Shown: piece after piece, positions 56,506 to 64,000 of the stretch
How the letters are laid out: each line of letters begins with the position of its first letter
How positions within the stretch are numbered: position 1 is the first letter of the stretch
Assembly (NCBI GenBank): GCA_963663395.1
Contig: OY760226.1
Location: 3,472,001 to 3,536,000 of the forward strand
Length of the DNA: 64,000 bases
Direction of reading: 5' to 3'
Source: Azophilus sp963663395
GTDB lineage: Bacteria; Pseudomonadota; Gammaproteobacteria; Pseudomonadales; Azotimanducaceae
Made by a program: the position numbers and the translations under genes
Notes under the pieces: model-generated
The model's input: the letters and a program-made list of their open reading frames with translations, nothing else
What the model was told of the DNA's origin: nothing
The model's database searches: none

Positions 56506-56835
56506 CGCCCTGCCTGATCTTGAACAGGCACACGGACTTTCGTGGAACATTTTTTCGCGCCACGAGTTTCCCAAACGGCGAGAGCGGGTATACGGTACGG
56601 GCATCCTGCACGCCAAGCGGGAACCCTCTGTTCGACAGTACGGGTTGATCGACAAACCGGCCCCCGCAACGAGTTGCGGGGCGTCGCCACCTGCCGAAGC
56701 GGTGCTTCGGCTCGGGCTGCGCCCGCCCGGTGGCGACCCTTAAAGGTGCCGGATACCCGTACCGCACACCCACTCTCTCTTGGTAAAACCAACCGCTGTT
56801 CCTTGGGCGTACTCGTCCCGGCGCGCCCGGGTCTG
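56506..56835. other. 330-bp gene-free stretch, 3' of the lipoprotein pair
   Basis: No protein gene is supported. The stretch holds the structured element at 56594-56763 and, near 56541, a T-run (GGAACATTTTTT) that resembles a sequence just upstream of apbE. The two flanking genes converge here, so a transcription-termination role is possible. Confidence 0.5.
56594..56763. other. 170-nt multi-branched inverted-repeat element (possible structured RNA or dispersed repeat)
   Basis: An outer 13-bp stem with one mismatch (GGTACGGGCATCC at 56594-56606 with GGATACCCGTACC at 56751-56763) encloses three independent structures. First, a hairpin at 56622-56646 with AACCC/GGGTT and CTGT/ACAG. Second, a perfect 9-bp hairpin CCCCGCAAC-GA-GTTGCGGGG at 56662-56681. 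Third, a 9-bp stem GTCGCCACC/GGTGGCGAC (56683-56691 with 56729-56737) that itself carries two hairpins (GCCGAAGC/GCTTCGGC and GGGC/GCCC). This junction-like architecture is more ordered than chance. Strand and function unknown. Confidence 0.6.
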
Positions 56836-57462
56836 CTATGGCCTGATCTCGACCACCTCCCCCTCAAACCGGTTCGGTTCCAATGAATACCACTCTGCCT
56901 GCCTGACCCTGTGTTTCTTCGCGCACAGCTCGGCAAACTCATAGAAAGTGGGCCGCCCGGGGTCGGCAAATACGCACCGGCAGGCACCGCCCCTGAAGGC
57001 GCGCGACACCATTTTGTACAGCGGCTTGACCATGCTGTCCCAGAAGCAGATGTCGGAACCGAGGATGGTGTGGTAGCCGCCGAGTTCGCGGCTCGAGAGC
57101 TTCTCGAACTTGCGTGCCAGCGTATCGATGCTGACATCGTTGACGTCCGCAATGGCCTCCAGAAACGGGAACACGTCCCGATCGATATCCAGCCCTGTCA
57201 CCCTGGCGTTGAACCTGGACGCGCAGAACACGGCGGTGGTTCCCCAGCCGCAGCCGATCTCGAGCACCCTGGCGCCTTTCCGGACGGGTCTGGCAACCAG
57301 GTAGTCCATCAGCAGAAAGCTGGAATTCCAGGTCCTGTTGCCGTGCACCGACGGCCGATAGTGCCTCTTCAGGCGGCGGATTTCGGGGTGCTGTGACTTG
57401 AGCAGGTATATGCCGTAGGCCCTGTACATGTGGTCTTCGGGCATCTGTTCGAGCTTTGGCAT
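56836..57462 (-). CDS. Class I SAM-dependent methyltransferase
   Basis: A 208-aa methyltransferase: the SAM-binding motif RVLEIGCGWGTTAVFCASRF, then VTGLDIDRDVFPF, YHTILGSDICFWDS and CRCVFADPGRP. The YHTILGSDICFWDSM stretch resembles METTL21/Nnt1-type protein-lysine or nicotinamide-type methyltransferases. The substrate is unknown. ATG 57462 is used; a GTG at 57474 adds four residues and ATG 57444 loses six. Divergent from the SUF operon with ~140 bp between start codons. Confidence 0.78.
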   Translation of the reverse strand: MPKLEQMPEDHMYRAYGIYLLKSQHPEIRRLKRHYRPSVHGNRTWNSSFLLMDYLVARPVRKGARVLEIGCGWGTTAVFCASRFNARVTGLDIDRDVFPFLEAIADVNDVSIDTLARKFEKLSSRELGGYHTILGSDICFWDSMVKPLYKMVSRAFRGGACRCVFADPGRPTFYEFAELCAKKHRVRQAEWYSLEPNRFEGEVVEIRP

Positions 57463-57519
57463 GGGCGGGAGCACCGGTCAAAGCAGCACAGAATAGTCGA
57501 CGGAGCAAAGGCCCGGCCA

Positions 57520-57544
57520 ATACCCGACTAAAACAGTTGGGTAT
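57520..57544. promoter_or_regulatory. IscR type-1 binding site upstream of sufB
   Basis: A 25-bp inverted repeat runs ATACCCGACT-AAAAC-AGTTGGGTAT. It agrees with 24 of 25 positions of the E. coli IscR type-1 consensus (ATASYYGACTRWWWYAGTCRRSTAT); only the T after AGT differs. IscR with its [2Fe-2S] cluster represses genes carrying this site. No iscR gene is in the window. Confidence 0.85.
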
Positions 57545-57565
57545 TCCGAAGTGCGCCGGTACAAT
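57537..57565 (+). promoter_or_regulatory. SUF operon promoter overlapping the IscR site
   Basis: TTGGGT (57537-57542), 17-bp spacer, TACAAT (57560-57565). The -35 box lies inside the right arm of the IscR site, the same layout as the E. coli iscR promoter, so holo-IscR should exclude RNA polymerase. The expected start of transcription is near 57572, 30 nt before the sufB ATG. Confidence 0.75.
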
Positions 57566-57601
57566 GGAGATCGGTCGCCAACCGGAACAAGCGTTCGGAA
57601 A

Positions 57602-59062
57602 ATGAGTGAATCGCCCCTCGACATTATCGGCCAGGAATACAGCGCCGGGTTCGTCACGGATGTGGAATCCGAAACGTTGCCGCCGGGGCTCGACGAGTCG
57701 GTCGTACGCTTCATTTCGCAAAAAAAGCAGGAACCGGGCTGGCTGACGGACTGGCGCCTCAAGGCATTTGAGGGCTGGGCCCGGATGACGCCGCCGGAAT
57801 GGGCCCATGTCCGCTTCCCGCCGATCGACTTCGACGCCATCTCCTACTACTCCGCCCCGAGGAGCATGGAGGGCGGCCCGCAGTCCCTTGAGGAAGTAGA
57901 CCCGGAACTGCTGCGAACCTACGAAAAGCTGGGGATACCGCTGCACGAGCAGGAGATGCTTGCCGGTGTTGCCCGGGCCGAGCCGCGCGTGGCCGTGGAC
58001 GCCGTCTTCGACAGCGTATCGATCACCACCACGTTCAAGGACAAGCTCAAGGAAGCCGGTGTCATCTTCTGCCCGATCTCCGAGGCCGTGCACAGCCACC
58101 CCGAACTGGTGCAGAAATACCTCGGTTCCGTCGTGCCCCGCGGGGACAACTTCTATGCCGCCCTGAACTCGGCCGTATTCAGCGACGGCTCGTTCGTCTA
58201 CGTGCCAAAGGGCGTGCGCTGCCCAATGGAGCTGTCCACCTACTTCAGGATCAATCAGCAGAACACCGGGCAGTTCGAACGCACCCTGATCATCGCCGAC
58301 GAGGGCGCCTACGTCAGCTACCTGGAAGGCTGCACCGCGCCCATGCGCGACGAAAACCAGTTGCACGCGGCGGTAGTGGAACTGGTCGCCCTGGCCGACG
58401 CGGAAATCAAGTATTCAACAGTACAGAACTGGTATCCGGGCGACGCGAACGGCAAGGGCGGCATCTACAACTTCGTCACCAAGCGCGGCGCCTGCCGGGG
58501 CGCCCGTTCCAAGATCTCCTGGACCCAGGTGGAAACGGGCTCCGCCATCACCTGGAAGTACCCCAGCGTGGTGCTGCGCGGCGACCACAGCGTCGGGGAG
58601 TTCTACTCGGTGGCGCTGACCAACAACTATCAGCAGGCCGATACCGGCACCAAGATGATCCACCTCGGCCGGGGTACGAAGAGCACCATCATTTCCAAGG
58701 GCATCAGCGCCGGGAAGAGCCAGAACAGCTACCGGGGCCTTGTGCGCACGTCGCCCGCCGCCGGGGATGCCCGCAACTACACCCAATGCGATTCGCTCCT
58801 GATCGGCGAGAATTGCGGGGCGCACACCTTCCCCTATATCGAGAACCGGTCGGCCAGCGCCATCGTCGAGCACGAGGCGACCACTTCCAAGGTCAGCGAC
58901 GACCAGTTGTTCCTGTGCCGGCAACGGGGCATCGACCCGGAGAAGGCGGTAAGCATGATCGTCAACGGTTTCTGCAAGGAAGTTTTCCGGCAACTGCCCA
59001 TGGAATTCGCCGTCGAGGCCGGCAAGCTGCTCGAGGTCTCCCTGGAAGGAGCCGTCGGATGA
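57602..59062 (+). CDS. sufB: Fe-S cluster scaffold SufB
   Basis: A 486-aa SufB, which with SufC and SufD forms the scaffold on which [Fe-S] clusters are built. Landmarks: LKAFEGWARM, VFDSVSITTTFKDKLKEAGVIFC, YVPKGVRCPMELSTYFRINQQNTGQFERTLIIADEGAYVSYLEGCTAP, QTDTG-type repeats replaced here by QQADTGTKMIHLG, and the C-terminal HEATTSKVSDDQLFLCRQRGIDPEKAVSMIVNGFCKEVF. ATG 57602 gives the normal N terminus. First gene of the suf operon under the IscR-type promoter; overlaps sufC by four bases. Confidence 0.97.
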   Translation: MSESPLDIIGQEYSAGFVTDVESETLPPGLDESVVRFISQKKQEPGWLTDWRLKAFEGWARMTPPEWAHVRFPPIDFDAISYYSAPRSMEGGPQSLEEVDPELLRTYEKLGIPLHEQEMLAGVARAEPRVAVDAVFDSVSITTTFKDKLKEAGVIFCPISEAVHSHPELVQKYLGSVVPRGDNFYAALNSAVFSDGSFVYVPKGVRCPMELSTYFRINQQNTGQFERTLIIADEGAYVSYLEGCTAPMRDENQLHAAVVELVALADAEIKYSTVQNWYPGDANGKGGIYNFVTKRGACRGARSKISWTQVETGSAITWKYPSVVLRGDHSVGEFYSVALTNNYQQADTGTKMIHLGRGTKSTIISKGISAGKSQNSYRGLVRTSPAAGDARNYTQCDSLLIGENCGAHTFPYIENRSASAIVEHEATTSKVSDDQLFLCRQRGIDPEKAVSMIVNGFCKEVFRQLPMEFAVEAGKLLEVSLEGAVG

Positions 59063-59850
59063 AACTGCTCGAAGTCGATGACCTGCACGCGCGGGTGGAT
59101 GACAAGCCGATCCTCAATGGCCTCAGCCTGTCCATGAATGCCGGCGAGGTGCACGCGATCATGGGGCCGAACGGGTCCGGCAAGAGCACGCTGGCCAATG
59201 TGCTGGCGGGCCATCCGGGTTACGAGATCACCGGCGGCAGCATCCGGTTCCGCGGCCTCGACCTGACCGGGCTGGAGCCGGAAGAGCGCGCCCATGCCGG
59301 GGTTTTTCTGGCCTTTCAGCATCCCGTGGAGATCCCCGGCGTCACCAACATGGAGTTCCTCAAGGCAGCCAACGACAGCCGCCTGGCAGCCCACGACCAG
59401 CAGCCGCTGTCCGCGTTGGAATTCATGAAGAAAGTTCGAAACCTGGCACAAGGCCTTGATCTGGATGCAGAATTCATGAAGCGAGGCGTGAACGAGGGTT
59501 TCAGCGGCGGAGAGAAGAAACGCAACGAGATGCTACAACTCCTGCTGCTCGAGCCGAAGCTGGCCGTTCTCGACGAAACGGATTCGGGCCTCGACATCGA
59601 TGCGCTGCGCACCGTCGCCGACGGCGTCAACCGCTTTCACGCCGACAGCAACGGGGTGCTGCTGATCACCCACTACCAGCGGTTGCTGAACTACGTGGTT
59701 CCCGACCATGTGCACGTGCTGGCCGACGGCAGAATCGTCGAGTCCGGCGACGGCAATCTCGCCCATGCCCTCGAAGAGCGCGGGTACGCATGGCTGCGGG
59801 AGGATCGGGACGACGTCCCGCCCCGGCGCGCGAACTTGAACCATTCGTAA
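59059..59850 (+). CDS. sufC: SufC, ATPase of the SufBCD complex
   Basis: A 263-aa ABC-type ATPase: Walker A GPNGSGKST, Q-loop LAFQHPVEIPGVTNMEFL (typical of SufC), signature FSGGEKKRNEMLQ, Walker B LAVLDETDSGLD, and THYQRLLNY. The last ~20 residues form a polar extension beyond E. coli SufC. It drives conformational change of SufB-SufD during cluster assembly. The ATG overlaps the sufB stop. Confidence 0.97.
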   Translation: MKLLEVDDLHARVDDKPILNGLSLSMNAGEVHAIMGPNGSGKSTLANVLAGHPGYEITGGSIRFRGLDLTGLEPEERAHAGVFLAFQHPVEIPGVTNMEFLKAANDSRLAAHDQQPLSALEFMKKVRNLAQGLDLDAEFMKRGVNEGFSGGEKKRNEMLQLLLLEPKLAVLDETDSGLDIDALRTVADGVNRFHADSNGVLLITHYQRLLNYVVPDHVHVLADGRIVESGDGNLAHALEERGYAWLREDRDDVPPRRANLNHS

Positions 59851-59899
59851 CCTTGATCCTCTCACGGAACAATTTGCCCACGTCCGGCAGCGAGCTGCC

Positions 59900-61036
59900 A
59901 TGAGAGACCTGGACACCCTGGGCAAGCCGCCGGGCTGGCTTGCCGCCGACACCGTAGCGCGCTCGCGGGCGGCGCTCGAGAGCGGTCTGGCACGGGAAAC
60001 CTGGAAGTACTCTTCCCTGACGACGACGCTGCGCATGCTGATCGGGGCGCCGAATGCCGACCGTGCGCCGTTGATCGACGTGCCCGACGGCGTGTCCATC
60101 GCCCGGTTCAGCACCCTGGCCACGCCGCCTGCCCTCGCGTTGGGCATCGAACGATATCCCCTGGCGGGCATAACCGCTGCGCTGGCCGCGGAAGGCTGGC
60201 TCATAGACATTCAGGGTTCGCCCGACCGGCCCCTGTCGCTTGACTGTGAAACCGGCATCAACGCGCCGACGATCCTGCGGGTGCATCGGGGCTGCCGGGT
60301 CGAAGTCCGGGAATCCGGCTCCGGGGGCGGTGTGAGGGCAGCAGTGAGAGTGCTGCAGGCAGCCCCCGACAGCACCGTGCGCTGGGCTCAGGCGGAACTT
60401 GCCGACGATGCCGAGCAGTGGTGGCTGCTCAATGCGCAACTCGAGGCCAACGCCAGCCTGGAACTGCACCAGCACGCCGTGGGCGCCCGCTTTCGGCGCC
60501 TGGACACCCATGTGGCACTCGAAGGCACAGGGTCGAACTGTGCGGCAACCGGCGCCAGCGTCGTCGGGCCCGGCGAGCACCTCGACCGCCAGCACGTCGT
60601 CGAGCACATCGGCAGGAACACCTTCAGCAGGACTCGGTTACACAACCTTGCCAGGGGCAAGAGCCGCTGCTCGTTCAACGGACGCATCCACATCCATCCC
60701 GGTGCCGCTGGCGCGGACGCAGACCTGTCCAACAAGAACCTGGCACTGGACACCGAGGCCGAGATCAACACCAAGCCCGAACTCGAGATATATACCGACG
60801 ACGTTCGCTGCGCCCATGGCGCCACGGTGGGACAGATTGACCGAAACGCCCTCTTCTACCTGCAAAGCCGCGGATTGCCGGAACCTCTCGCGCGCCGGCT
60901 GCTCTCAATCGGCTTTCTGGCCGAGTGCATCCGGGGGCCAATGGCCGATGGGGTTCTGACGGCGTTTCTCGCCCGCTTCGACGATGCAGGTTCGCCGGCA
61001 CCGGTGGAGCCGCCCGGGGAGAGTGCCCGGGCATGA
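59900..61036 (+). CDS. sufD: SufD, Fe-S scaffold partner
   Basis: A 378-aa SufD, a SufB paralogue. The conserved C-terminal beta-helix region reads RQHVVEHIGRNTFSRTRLHNLARGKSRCSFNGRIHIHPGAAGADADLSNKNLALDTEAEINTKPELEIY, then HGATVGQIDRNALFYLQSRGLPEPLARRLLSIGFLAE. The N terminus is short compared with E. coli (423 aa). The codons just upstream (59846-59899) stay open in frame and read like a plausible SufD N terminus, but no usual start codon occurs, so ATG 59900 is used. The gap after sufC is 49 bp; the stop overlaps sufS. Confidence 0.93.
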   Translation: MRDLDTLGKPPGWLAADTVARSRAALESGLARETWKYSSLTTTLRMLIGAPNADRAPLIDVPDGVSIARFSTLATPPALALGIERYPLAGITAALAAEGWLIDIQGSPDRPLSLDCETGINAPTILRVHRGCRVEVRESGSGGGVRAAVRVLQAAPDSTVRWAQAELADDAEQWWLLNAQLEANASLELHQHAVGARFRRLDTHVALEGTGSNCAATGASVVGPGEHLDRQHVVEHIGRNTFSRTRLHNLARGKSRCSFNGRIHIHPGAAGADADLSNKNLALDTEAEINTKPELEIYTDDVRCAHGATVGQIDRNALFYLQSRGLPEPLARRLLSIGFLAECIRGPMADGVLTAFLARFDDAGSPAPVEPPGESARA

Positions 61037-62298
61037 CCGCCAAATCCGTATCCGCAAGGTCCCCGGCAGGCCGCCCCAACGGCCACCGTGCCGGTCAATT
61101 CGACATCAGCGGCGACTTTCCCATTCTCGACCGCCAGGTGAACGGACAGCCGCTGGTCTACCTGGACAACGCCGCCACCACCCAGAAACCCCGCCAGGTG
61201 CTCGAGGCCATCCGCGACTATTACGAGGGGTTCAACTCCAACGTTCACCGGGCGGCACACGCCATGGCCGATGAAGCCACCGCCGCCTTCGAGGGTGCCC
61301 GCGAGAAGGTGCGTGCGTTTGTCGGCGCCGCCGACAGCCGCGAGATCATCTTTACCCGGGGCACCACCGAGGCGATCAATCTGGTCGCGCAATGCATGAC
61401 CGAAACGATCGGGCCGGGCGATGAAATCCTGATCACGGAAATGGAGCATCACTCGAATATCGTCCCCTGGCAGATGCTGTGTCAGCGCACCGGCGCCGAA
61501 CTCATCGCCTGCCGGGTTACGGAGGCCGGCGAGATCGACCTCGAAGACTTTCACGCCAGGCTGGGCCCCAGGACCCGGCTGCTGGCAGTGGCACACGTCA
61601 GCAATGCGCTCGGCACCGTCAACCCGGTCGGCGACCTGACCAGCGCCGCACACGGATTCGGGGCCCGGGTGATGATCGACGGCCCCCAGGCCGTCCTGCA
61701 CGTTCCCGTCGACGTTCAGCAACTCGGGTGCGATTTCTACGCTTTCTCCGGGCACAAGATGTTTGGCCCCACCGGCATCGGCGCGCTCTACGGCAAGGCA
61801 GAACTGCTGGATGCCCTCCCCCCCTGGCAGGGCGGCGGCGAAATGATCGAACGGGTTACCATCGAGCGGACCGATTACAACCAACTGCCGTACAAGTTCG
61901 AGGCAGGCACGCCGAACATTGCCGGAGCGGTGGGCCTGGGCGCCGCCGTCGACTACCTCGGCTCGCTGCCGCGCGCCGAGTTGCTGGCCCGGGAAGAGTC
62001 ACTGGTGAAGGCGACGGTCAACCGGCTGAAGCAGTTGCCCGGCGTGCAGCTCGTCGGCGAACCTGCACAACGGCTTTCCGTGGTTTCCTTCCTGGTCGAT
62101 TCCGGCCACCCGCACGATATCGGCACCCTGCTCGACCAGCAGGGCATTGCCGTGCGTACCGGCCATCACTGCGCAATGCCGCTCATGGACCGCCTCGGCA
62201 TCCCCGGCACCATCCGGGCATCGTTCAGCCTGTATAATTCCCCATCCGACGTCGAGCGCCTGGTCGCCGGCGTCGAGAAGGCCATGGACTTCATCTGA
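61033..62298 (+). CDS. sufS: Cysteine desulfurase SufS
   Basis: A 421-aa PLP enzyme releasing sulfur from cysteine to SufE. PLP lysine K242 in FSGHKMFGPTG, D216 in MIDGPQAVLH, TRGTTEAINLVAQ, TEMEHHSNIVPWQ, and active-site C380 in RTGHHCAMPLM. IDGPQ replaces the usual IDGAQ next to the PLP aspartate. An extra ~20 residues precede the family start. ATG overlaps the sufD stop (ATGA). Acts together with the sufE gene at the end of the operon. Confidence 0.95.
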   Translation: MTAKSVSARSPAGRPNGHRAGQFDISGDFPILDRQVNGQPLVYLDNAATTQKPRQVLEAIRDYYEGFNSNVHRAAHAMADEATAAFEGAREKVRAFVGAADSREIIFTRGTTEAINLVAQCMTETIGPGDEILITEMEHHSNIVPWQMLCQRTGAELIACRVTEAGEIDLEDFHARLGPRTRLLAVAHVSNALGTVNPVGDLTSAAHGFGARVMIDGPQAVLHVPVDVQQLGCDFYAFSGHKMFGPTGIGALYGKAELLDALPPWQGGGEMIERVTIERTDYNQLPYKFEAGTPNIAGAVGLGAAVDYLGSLPRAELLAREESLVKATVNRLKQLPGVQLVGEPAQRLSVVSFLVDSGHPHDIGTLLDQQGIAVRTGHHCAMPLMDRLGIPGTIRASFSLYNSPSDVERLVAGVEKAMDFI

Positions 62299-62322
62299 GG
62301 CAAGCGCCCTGAGGCAAACGGT

Positions 62323-62685
62323 ATGAGCGTTGCAACATTCGATCCCACCCGCATCTCCGTTACGGATGCGGCGGCCACCCACATCCACGAGCAGGTGGCC
62401 CGCTCCGGGCGTCACCACCTGCGCCTGGGCGTCAAGGAAAGCGGCTGCAACGGGTTCATGTACGTTCTCGACTACATCGATGCGCCTGCCGATGACGACC
62501 GGGCTTTTCCAGTCAACGCGGATGTGTCGGTCTACGTGAGCGAAGGGGACCTGCCCATGGTCCAGGGAACGGAGGTCGACCTGGTCACCGAAGGGCTGAA
62601 CTCGAGCCTGCGCTTCAAGAACCCGAACGCCTCGGCCCACTGCGGCTGCGGCGAGAGCTTCTCCGTCGACGGCAGCGGGGCCTGA
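62323..62685 (+). CDS. sufA: A-type Fe-S carrier (SufA/IscA/ErpA family)
   Basis: A 120-aa A-type carrier that accepts clusters from the SufBCD scaffold and passes them to apo-proteins. The three conserved cysteines are C42 (ESGCNGFMY), C107 and C109 (AHCGCGESF). The operon position makes SufA the best name; ErpA/IscA paralogues cannot be excluded by sequence alone. It starts 24 bp after sufS. Confidence 0.92.
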   Translation: MSVATFDPTRISVTDAAATHIHEQVARSGRHHLRLGVKESGCNGFMYVLDYIDAPADDDRAFPVNADVSVYVSEGDLPMVQGTEVDLVTEGLNSSLRFKNPNASAHCGCGESFSVDGSGA

Positions 62686-62688
62686 GCC

Positions 62689-63216
62689 ATGGAACGGCGG
62701 GTCGTGCCCATCGGCCGCACCGTGGATGCCCGGCTGGTGCCGACGGGCGACCCGGTGACCATTCCTGACGGCACATTCGTAACCCTGACCCAATCGCTCG
62801 GCGGCACTTACACGGTTGTCTTCAACGGCAATATGGCGCGCATCGACGGCGCCGATGCTGATGCGCTCGGCCTTACTCCGGAAGTGCTGGAGTTCGAGGC
62901 GCCCGCCAACGGCAGGATCGACCCGGATCAGGTCGAGAGCGCCCTGGCAAGCGTCTTCGACCCGGAAATACCGGTAAACATTCTCGACCTTGGCCTCATC
63001 TACGACCGCCGGATCGGCCCGGAGGGCAAGGTGAACGTCGTCATGACGCTGACCGCTCCCGGCTGCGGCATGGGCCCGGTGCTGGTAGACGACGTCAAGT
63101 CGCGCCTGGCCAGGGTTCCGAACGTCAAGGGCGTCGAGGTGGAACTGGTTTTCGATCCGCCCTGGTCGCGGGAAATGATGAGCGAGGAAGCCCGGCTGGA
63201 ACTGGGCATCTTCTAG
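62689..63216 (+). CDS. sufT: SufT, Fe-S assembly auxiliary protein
   Basis: A 175-aa SufT: an N-terminal beta domain (TIPDGTFVTLTQSLGGTYTVVFNGNMARIDG) and a C-terminal DUF59/MIP18 domain (VESALASVFDPEIPVNILDLGLIYDRRI, MTLTAPGCGMGPVLVDDVKSRLARVPNVKGVEVELVFDPPWSREMMSEEARLELG). The GCGMGPVL cysteine is the family's functional cysteine. It aids maturation of Fe-S proteins under demanding conditions in other bacteria. Spacing to sufA is 3 bp. Confidence 0.94.
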   Translation: MERRVVPIGRTVDARLVPTGDPVTIPDGTFVTLTQSLGGTYTVVFNGNMARIDGADADALGLTPEVLEFEAPANGRIDPDQVESALASVFDPEIPVNILDLGLIYDRRIGPEGKVNVVMTLTAPGCGMGPVLVDDVKSRLARVPNVKGVEVELVFDPPWSREMMSEEARLELGIF

Positions 63217-63651
63217 TTGCCGGTGATCGCCCACCTCGACGACATTCGCTCATCGTTCGCCTTCTTCGATTCCTGGGAAGACAAGTACCGGTTCGTCATC
63301 GACATCGGCAGGGAGTTGCCCGAATTGCCGCCGGAACACCGGGTTGCGGAGAACATCGTCCGCGGGTGCCAGAGCCAGGTGTGGCTCCTCACTGAACTGC
63401 GGGACGGCAGGCTGCGCCTGCGCATCGACAGCGATGCCCACATCGTCCGCGGCCTGATCGTCATCGTGCTGGCCGCCTACCAGGACAGGGCGCCAGCGGA
63501 CATCGGCGCCTTCGACATCGAGGGACTGTTCGACGAACTGGACCTTCTGCGTCACCTGAGCCCCACCCGGGGCAACGGGTTACGGTCCATGGTGGCCCGA
63601 ATTCGCCATGAAGCGGACCGGGCTGCCGCCCTCGCCGCGGCCGGGAACTGA
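63217..63651 (+). CDS. sufE: SufE, sulfur acceptor of SufS
   Basis: A 144-aa SufE, which takes persulfide sulfur from SufS C380 on its own C51 (VRGCQSQVWL) and hands it to SufBCD; the cysteine has the same number as in E. coli. The start codon is TTG immediately after the sufT stop (LPVIAHLDDI); GTG 63223 is an alternative. Last gene of the SUF operon. Confidence 0.94.
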   Translation: MPVIAHLDDIRSSFAFFDSWEDKYRFVIDIGRELPELPPEHRVAENIVRGCQSQVWLLTELRDGRLRLRIDSDAHIVRGLIVIVLAAYQDRAPADIGAFDIEGLFDELDLLRHLSPTRGNGLRSMVARIRHEADRAAALAAAGN

Positions 63652-63725
63652 TCCTTGCGCAGCAACCTGGCAGCCAGCGAACCGTCAGGGCTTTTCGGTC
63701 GCTGTCCGATCCACTGCCGCCGCAT

Positions 63726-63746
63726 CAATGCCTGATTCAGGCGTTG
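63726..63746. promoter_or_regulatory. 21-bp imperfect palindrome before the symporter gene
   Basis: CAATGCCTGATTCAGGCGTTG is a near-perfect palindrome centred ~50 bp upstream of the GTG of the symporter gene. The position suits a repressor operator. It could equally be a terminator-like remnant for the SUF operon, but there is no U-tract. Low confidence. Confidence 0.3.
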
Positions 63747-63790
63747 CCCGTTCCCGGTAACGTCTCGCACGCCACCGAACGGCAACACCC

Positions 63791-64000
63791 GTGAACGCGA
63801 TCACCACCCTGGGCTCCTGCATCGGGTTCATGGCGCTCGTAGCCTGGATTTCCTACGTCAAGACCCGGGGGCAGGCAGGAACCCGCACCGGGTACTTCCT
63901 GGCCGGGCGCGGCCTGACCGGTGTGTTCATCGCCGGTTCCCTGCTGCTCACCAACCTTTCCGCCGAACAACTCATTGGCCTCAACGGTTCCGCCTACGCG
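63791..64000 (+). CDS. Sodium:solute symporter family protein (5' part)
   Basis: Only 70 codons are in the window. The visible part has the start of an SSS transporter: one helix (ITTLGSCIGFMALVAWISY), then TGYFLAGRGLTGVFIAGSLLLTNLSAEQLIGLNGSAYA, matching the YFLAGR...SLxxTNxSxEHLVGLxGSGYA pattern of SglT-type sodium/sugar or related symporters. GTG 63791 is the start. The substrate cannot be told from this piece. Confidence 0.85.
   Translation, partial: MNAITTLGSCIGFMALVAWISYVKTRGQAGTRTGYFLAGRGLTGVFIAGSLLLTNLSAEQLIGLNGSAYA

Noticed and set aside
56391..57152. 253-codon minus-strand frame across the gene-free stretch and the methyltransferase start
   Set aside because: It reads through the inverted-repeat element and overlaps the methyltransferase in another frame; no motif or start site.

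Overview
The window is GC-rich and almost fully coding. It suggests a free-living or host-associated gammaproteobacterium. The gene order rluC | rne - murB ... kdsB - lpxK - exbD - exbB ... comEC - DUF2062 - lolC/D/E matches the order I know from Pseudomonas and relatives, and the lipid A/KDO, Lol and TonB-type envelope genes indicate a diderm. No rRNA, tRNA, CRISPR array or complete insertion sequence was seen. Two short CTAG-bounded inverted-repeat (MITE-like) elements are present.

Layout. 1-20.6 kb: RNA processing (rluC, rne), cell wall (murB), DNA/RNA dealkylation (AlkB-like), an SDR, lipid A/KDO genes including an in-frame MsbA-LpxK fusion, exbD/exbB, galU, clpB with a sigma-32-like promoter, comEC, and lipoprotein release (Lol). 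20.6-28.7 kb: ApbE flavinyltransferase, a crotonase, and a tripartite RND efflux pump. 28.7-35.5 kb: a GPP34-cytochrome P450 fusion, a polyamine-type ABC importer without a binding protein, a 199-bp inverted-repeat element and a steroid-type Rieske oxygenase. 35.7-40.0 kb: a split spermidine-synthase-like pair, msrB, alaA, a GGCT-like protein and tusA.

40.1-52.7 kb is the most interesting part. Ten consecutive plus-strand genes encode a TPR protein with a TonB-like C terminus, a collagen-like Gly-Pro-Ser lipoprotein, another lipoprotein, a membrane TPR protein, a PEGA-repeat protein ending in an FGE/SUMF1 fold without its cysteines, a small exported protein, a MotA/TolQ/ExbB channel, an actin/Hsp70-like (ASKHA-like) protein, and two von Willebrand A proteins whose N-terminal helices look like the ExbD/TolR proton-carrying helix. 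I read this as an ion-driven envelope machine with vWA-tipped stator subunits. An ~80-bp leader is duplicated at 41.8 and 48.1 kb inside it. Next to it are an opposite-strand protein with a SopB/IpgD-like C-terminal motif in degenerate form, and two more lipoproteins.

56.5-63.7 kb: a strongly structured 170-nt intergenic element, a methyltransferase, and a complete SUF iron-sulfur operon (sufB-C-D-S-A-T-E). The SUF operon starts from a promoter whose -35 box lies inside a near-perfect IscR type-1 site. The window ends inside a sodium:solute symporter gene.

All assignments come from reading the sequence and from remembered family motifs; no database search was run.
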